From Ettlia oleoabundans (taxonomy: Eukaryota > Chlorophyta > Chlorophyceae > Chlamydomonadales), in assembly GCA_019693395.1 (NCBI GenBank), contig JAAMXP010001849.1, forward strand, positions 1-11,173: a stretch of DNA of 11,173 bases, read 5' to 3'. The stretch's first letter is position 1. Every line of letters starts with the position of its first letter. The notes under the pieces were generated by a model. That model was not told the DNA's origin and did not search any database. It saw nothing but the letters and a program-made list of their open reading frames with translations. Below are positions 8,101 to 11,173 of the stretch, one piece after another. The translations under genes and the position numbers were made by a program.

Positions 8101-10760
8101 TGCTGACAGGAGCACTACCATAGTATGATGGAGGGTCCACAAGCCACAGCCCAAACTCCCGCATGCGCGAGCGCTTTCCATGATTCCCATACCGCTGAAA
8201 GGTCGAGTGTATTACAATGGGTGCCAGACCTAATCTGCACAATGACTCATTGCATGATGATTGGTGTGCATGCAAAATGGTCCACCACCCCGCCCCCGCC
8301 ACACACACAAACACCCCCACCCCCACCACCACCACCACCACACACACACACACATGTCAAACCGAAGTGCCGAGGTTATGCAGCCCGAAGCTTTTCGCTA
8401 GCTTGGTATAGTAGATGGACAGCGGAGAGAGTGGCATGCAAAGAGCTCACTCACTTCCATGGCGTGCGTTGCACAAAGGCGACATGACCGTTTGCAAACA
8501 ACGCCACCGGCAGCACCTGCAATTTAAGCTGGCTGTCGAGCACCATTATGGTACGAGGGCTGTGTTCTGCGAGCAACAAAAGGCCTTTCCACGCATCAGC
8601 AAGTAGTGGGCGGCCCATAGTGGGTTCAAGGCCGCTCCATGGGTCAATCAGAGGGTGGGAGCAGCCTTTGCATATCACATGAAGGCTCAGACACTCAACA
8701 GAGTGCATTTTGCAGGTAGGTGGGTAGAACTCCATGATGCATAACTCCGACAGAACTGTCCAATCACCTGCACTGACACTCCCACCAGGCCGTTCAAACA
8801 GCATGTTGAGTGCGAGCTGGTCGTCGATGCCCCTGTGCTCTGGGTCATCAGCTTGTTGCTTGGTGTCATCTTCCAACATGTCAGCCCAAGCTTTCAAAGC
8901 AGCTCGTGCACTGGCAACATTCCTCACCGCCAATAGTCCCGTGTTTATCGCAAGTCCACTGCATCACCATATAGGAGCAAAGCCGTGTGATGGTTTGAGG
9001 CGGTGCTCGTTGGTCTCATCGTCCGATTGGCACAAATCAAAGTGTTGCAACATGCAGCTGTGCTAGAGCACTGCTGACGCACTCACTCGCTGTTCCCAGG
9101 GATGTGGCCACAGCGAGGCTGCCCATGCTGTGCTTTCCAATCGTCCTCGAGCTGCAACCAGGCAAAAGCTCTGGCAGCGATTGCACAAGGAGGAGCCTTG
9201 TTTAACGCCATGCAGTGAGCTCAATACCATTGTTCTGCTGCTGAAGCTACAGCCATGTCACAACTTCGTGCTGAGGATGTACCATGGTCTAGCACCATGC
9301 ACACACATTGGCTCCTCTGGCCGTACCCTAGCCATTGCTCAAATACACAGTCCACTACTGCCACCACCCCCACCCTGACCATCCTCATACCCTTTCATAC
9401 CAAAGAACAAAAGAACCAACAAAAAAAACAGGCATGCACGATGCACAACACTACCTGGGTGCTAAGGCAATCAGAGGAGATGAAAAAGTCGGCATTTTGG
9501 CGTTGCTCAAAGTATGTCCATGGCTGGCGCAGCCACACGGTGTCGGTGTCGCTCAATACCACCAAGGACAGCGAGGGGTGCCGGTTCAACAGTTCCAGGA
9601 CAAAACGCACCTGCAAATGCTAGACATAATTGCATCGTTACACCACTTTATGATAGCAGGCGAAGACTGATGCTGTGCATGCTGGGTGGTAAGTCTGCAG
9701 CACGGCAGACACTGCTTACAACAGGGCATGGAGCAAGAGACACATATGCACACCATGTTGCAGCTGTTTCAGAACAAGCAGGTGCTGACCAGCCAGGCAA
9801 AGGTGAACAGGCAGGGCAGCGGCCCCACCTTGACTGCCCCCATCCTGCGGAAGGCAGCAAAATCACCCCTGAAGTTGGCTGCTAAAGTTGCCAACTCTAC
9901 CAACTGACAGGGGAGGCCCTGCTCCTTGCAAAGGTCCAACATCTGCTGGTCAAAAGCTGCACCACGACCCATGGTTGGACAGCACGCTCACTTGAGTACA
10001 GAGTTATGAATCACTGCAGATTGCTTGGGTTTAATGCCAAAAGGTCAGATATGAGAGTTCCACACACTAGATCACGAAAATTTCAATGCAGGGGTGTTGA
10101 AAAACAGAGATCAGCAGCTAAGGAGGTTACAGTGATAAATGTGAGCTGGCAAATCAGAGCACTGCTGACAAGAAGATTACTGCCGTAATATCTCAGCGAA
10201 ATTGCACCGCCAGAGCCCCAAGGCAACAAGATAATGCAGAGGCTGCTGCCTGTGCCACCACTGCAATCCTCAGCAAACCATGGCTGTCAACGCACCTGCA
10301 ACCAGAAATGGCGCTTCAATCTGCTGCACACTGCATGCCCAATTGCGCAGCAGTTCAAAGTAAGCCGCATTGCCAAAGCTGACCATCAGGTGCTTCACTG
10401 TGTCCAAATCGGGCAAAGCCAACGCGTGTGTGGCATGCACGAACGACGGCTCTCGCTGCACCTCGACTACATGCTCTGCGCCTTTGGCCTCTGCCAACCT
10501 ATGACTATTGAGCTCACTACCAGACGCTGTACGGAAAAACCTTGAAAATGTCATACTGCAAGCAAGTTGGGCATCGGGGGTAACCCAATCGAGCAGCAAG
10601 GCCATTGCATGATTCCCACTTGAATGTCTGCATGCCATGCTCACCTGTGTAGCGTTGTTATGAATATAACCGTGCAGGAGAAGCCCACCAGGAAAGCTGC
10701 AGCACTGCTGCCGCTCCTTGCCCTTCTGCGGGAGGCGTTGAGCATGTTGGCGTAGCGCAT
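5145..10760 (-). CDS. GT77 nucleotide-diphospho-sugar transferase (XEG113/RRA-like arabinosyltransferase), 14 exons
   Basis: Seen, in transcript order: exons 10760-10645, 10555-10296, 9956-9829, 9610-9455, 9151-9087, 8958-8768, 8566-8455, 8234-7884, 7708-7598, 6737-6623, 6415-6234, 6107-6000, 5660-5587 and 5332-5145 join in phase to 718 aa plus TGA. Layout: a short basic cytoplasmic tail (RRRAR 11-15), one membrane segment about 20-37, then a luminal GT domain with NFRGDFAAFRRMGAVK 153-168, the DxD site SDTDTVWLR 188-196, AINTGLLAVRN 245-255, FANGHVAFVQR 329-339 and IHSTFQRYGNHGKR 351-364. A conserved C-terminal part follows: LGRTLVVSQPWCWCD from about 468, PFECPLD 503-509, PGFFGGFDD 600-608. 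Known: GT77 enzymes (XEG113, RRA) add arabinose to hydroxyproline-rich wall proteins in the Golgi, using a DxD/metal site; donor and acceptor here are inferred. Start: Met at 10760, or Met six residues on at 10745 with a better AACATG context; upstream exons are possible. Introns 9152-9454, 9957-10295 and 5661-5999 hold no further exon I can recognise. Confidence 0.88.
6809..6832. repeat. (AAAC)6 microsatellite
   Basis: Six perfect AAAC units (TTTG/GTTT on the transcribed minus strand) lie in GT77 intron 7597-6738. They are about 72 nt on the transcript's downstream side of exon 7708-7598's intron insertion and about 70 nt before the acceptor at 6738. Confidence 0.9.
6911..6941 (+). repeat. 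Left terminal inverted repeat of the MITE
   Basis: This 31-bp repeat begins GGCCGCTTCTAGTAGATTGA and pairs with the reverse complement of 7432-7462. It differs only at base 6 (C versus G). Confidence 0.9.
7362..7387 (+). repeat. 12-bp direct repeat within the MITE
   Basis: GCACCTCCGAAC occurs at 7362-7373 and 7376-7387, separated by two bases. It lies just inside the right end of the element. Subterminal repeats of this kind can be transposase sites, but two copies are not enough to show that. Confidence 0.6.
7394..7416 (-). other. Short-loop G-quadruplex motif at the right end of the MITE
   Basis: On the minus strand, which is the sense strand of the GT77 transcript, this reads as runs of 8, 3, 3 and 6 guanines separated by single adenines. 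It fits the G3+N1-7 quadruplex rule with the shortest possible loops. It lies in the intron, 15 bp inside the right TIR. Confidence 0.7.
7432..7462 (-). repeat. Right terminal inverted repeat of the MITE
   Basis: Read on the minus strand it begins GGCCGGTTCTAGTAGATTGA, matching 30 of 31 bases of 6911-6941. It is followed by the TTA duplication at 7463-7465. Confidence 0.9.
8282..8354. repeat. Compound CA / CCA / CCCCCA low-complexity tract
   Basis: The plus strand carries CA dinucleotides, CCCCCA units and a run of CCA triplets ending in (CA)n. It lies in GT77 intron 8454-8235, just upstream of the acceptor for exon 8234-7884. In the pre-mRNA it is a GU/GGU/G-rich tract that includes G-runs able to pair. 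Confidence 0.85.
8567..8767 (-). other. In-frame, stop-free 201-nt intron of the GT77 gene
   Basis: The donor GTGATTGG follows AGTGCAG (exon end 8768). The acceptor TTGCTCGCAG precedes exon 8566. The intron is 67 codons long and has no stop in the coding frame, so both spliced and retained forms keep the reading frame. Splicing gives a compact run from the DQLALNMLFERPGG motif to LKLQVLPVALFANGHV, as expected for the family. That is why I treat it as an intron. Confidence 0.65.
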
Positions 10761-11173
10761 CAGGCCATCTGGCAGGGTTTTCCAACCCAATAAGGGGCCC
10801 CAACTTGCCAACAGAGGCAGTGAGCGCTCGGGCACAGGCAGCAATTGATCGACTGTGTACGAGAGAGCGCGCAGTCGGATGGCAGCCACATGGGGTTCAC
10901 GGGACAGCTGCCACGGAACTCGTTTTGTAGACGGACAAGTCCAAATGCCCTGAAATGAGTTTGGAAGTTGGTTATATCATTGGAGGAGGGGCGGCGCTAT
11001 GTGCGTGCTCGGGACTTGAGAAGTGGCGGCCTGGCGCCACGGGCTCCACAAGCCTCAGAGTGCTTGCTGTTGCACTGCTGTCGTGCCAGGTCAACAAACA
11101 CGCACTTGTGTGCAATAAGCCAACCCATTGTACCTGCGTACATCCTCAGCTGCCCTCGGTGGAAGGGGTGCCC
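10761..11173 (-). promoter_or_regulatory. Upstream region of the GT77 gene: 5' UTR, promoter or further exons
   Basis: On the minus strand, an acceptor TTTCAG ends at 10950 and a possible donor CAG/GTACAA lies at 11134/11133. The frame continuous with Met 10760 is open back to 10949 and beyond to a TGA near 10974, without an ATG. Spliced from 11134, a different frame is open through to a TGA that overlaps the ATG (TGATG at 10762-10758). This is either a spliced leader with an upstream ORF or part of another coding exon. I see no TATA box or known motif. Confidence 0.35.

Noticed and set aside
10270..10803. Continuous 177-codon minus-strand ORF as the GT77 first exon
   Set aside because: Reading through 10644-10556 loses the membrane segment. 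Splicing that 89-nt intron joins a basic tail plus transmembrane helix to the GT domain in phase, as expected for a type II Golgi enzyme.
10643..10949. A separate upstream gene ending in a tail anchor at the TGA within 10641-10643
   Set aside because: It would leave no spacing before the GT77 gene and would leave GT77 without a membrane anchor. The TGA overlaps a good GTGAGC donor. It is not fully excluded.
1..11173. CRISPR arrays, tRNA or rRNA genes, bacterial operons or phage genes
   Set aside because: No regularly spaced repeats, cloverleaf-like or rRNA-like stretches, or tightly packed Shine-Dalgarno-led ORFs were seen. The spliced gene structure is eukaryotic.

Overview
The window looks like nuclear DNA from a green alga (Chlorophyta), though the species cannot be named from the sequence. 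It holds two intron-rich genes. Introns are mostly 90-340 nt, with GT(G/A)AG-like donors and TGCAG acceptors, and base composition is moderately GC-rich. The first gene is a plant-type ankyrin-repeat Raf-like kinase. The second belongs to the GT77 glycosyltransferase family, which is known for hydroxyproline-rich glycoprotein glycosylation in green plants and algae. No prokaryotic gene layout, rRNA, tRNA or CRISPR array was seen. Most long single-frame ORFs are shadows, because real exons here are only 44-351 nt.

Left half, plus strand (about 1-4940): I assembled by hand a 13-exon ILK/VIK-type kinase with three ankyrin repeats and a canonical kinase domain. It is 513 aa when counted from the ATG at 691. 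Two short phase-compatible candidate exons (1-15 and 102-141) suggest it may start left of the window. The predicted C-terminus is Cys-Cys-Ala-Val-Ser-stop, a textbook CaaX prenylation box with an adjacent cysteine. One intron must use a GC-AG boundary. Another intron carries a degenerate tandem copy of the preceding exon end, including a ruined splice donor.

Right half, minus strand (about 10760 down to 5145): a 14-exon gene encodes a 718-aa type II membrane GT77 nucleotide-diphospho-sugar transferase (XEG113/RRA-like, probably a Golgi arabinosyltransferase). Its largest intron (860 nt) contains a 552-bp element with 31-bp terminal inverted repeats beginning GGCC and a TTA target duplication. 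This fits a non-autonomous PIF/Harbinger-type (Tourist-like) MITE. Removing the element and one TSD copy returns the intron to 305 nt, similar to its neighbours.

The genes converge, with stops at 4532 (+) and 5145 (-), and share a 612-bp 3' region where the two mRNAs may overlap. One gene would act in signalling and the other in the secretory pathway. Nothing shows that they work together beyond sharing a 3' intergenic region. The exon models come from splice motifs, phase consistency and remembered family motifs, not from transcript data.
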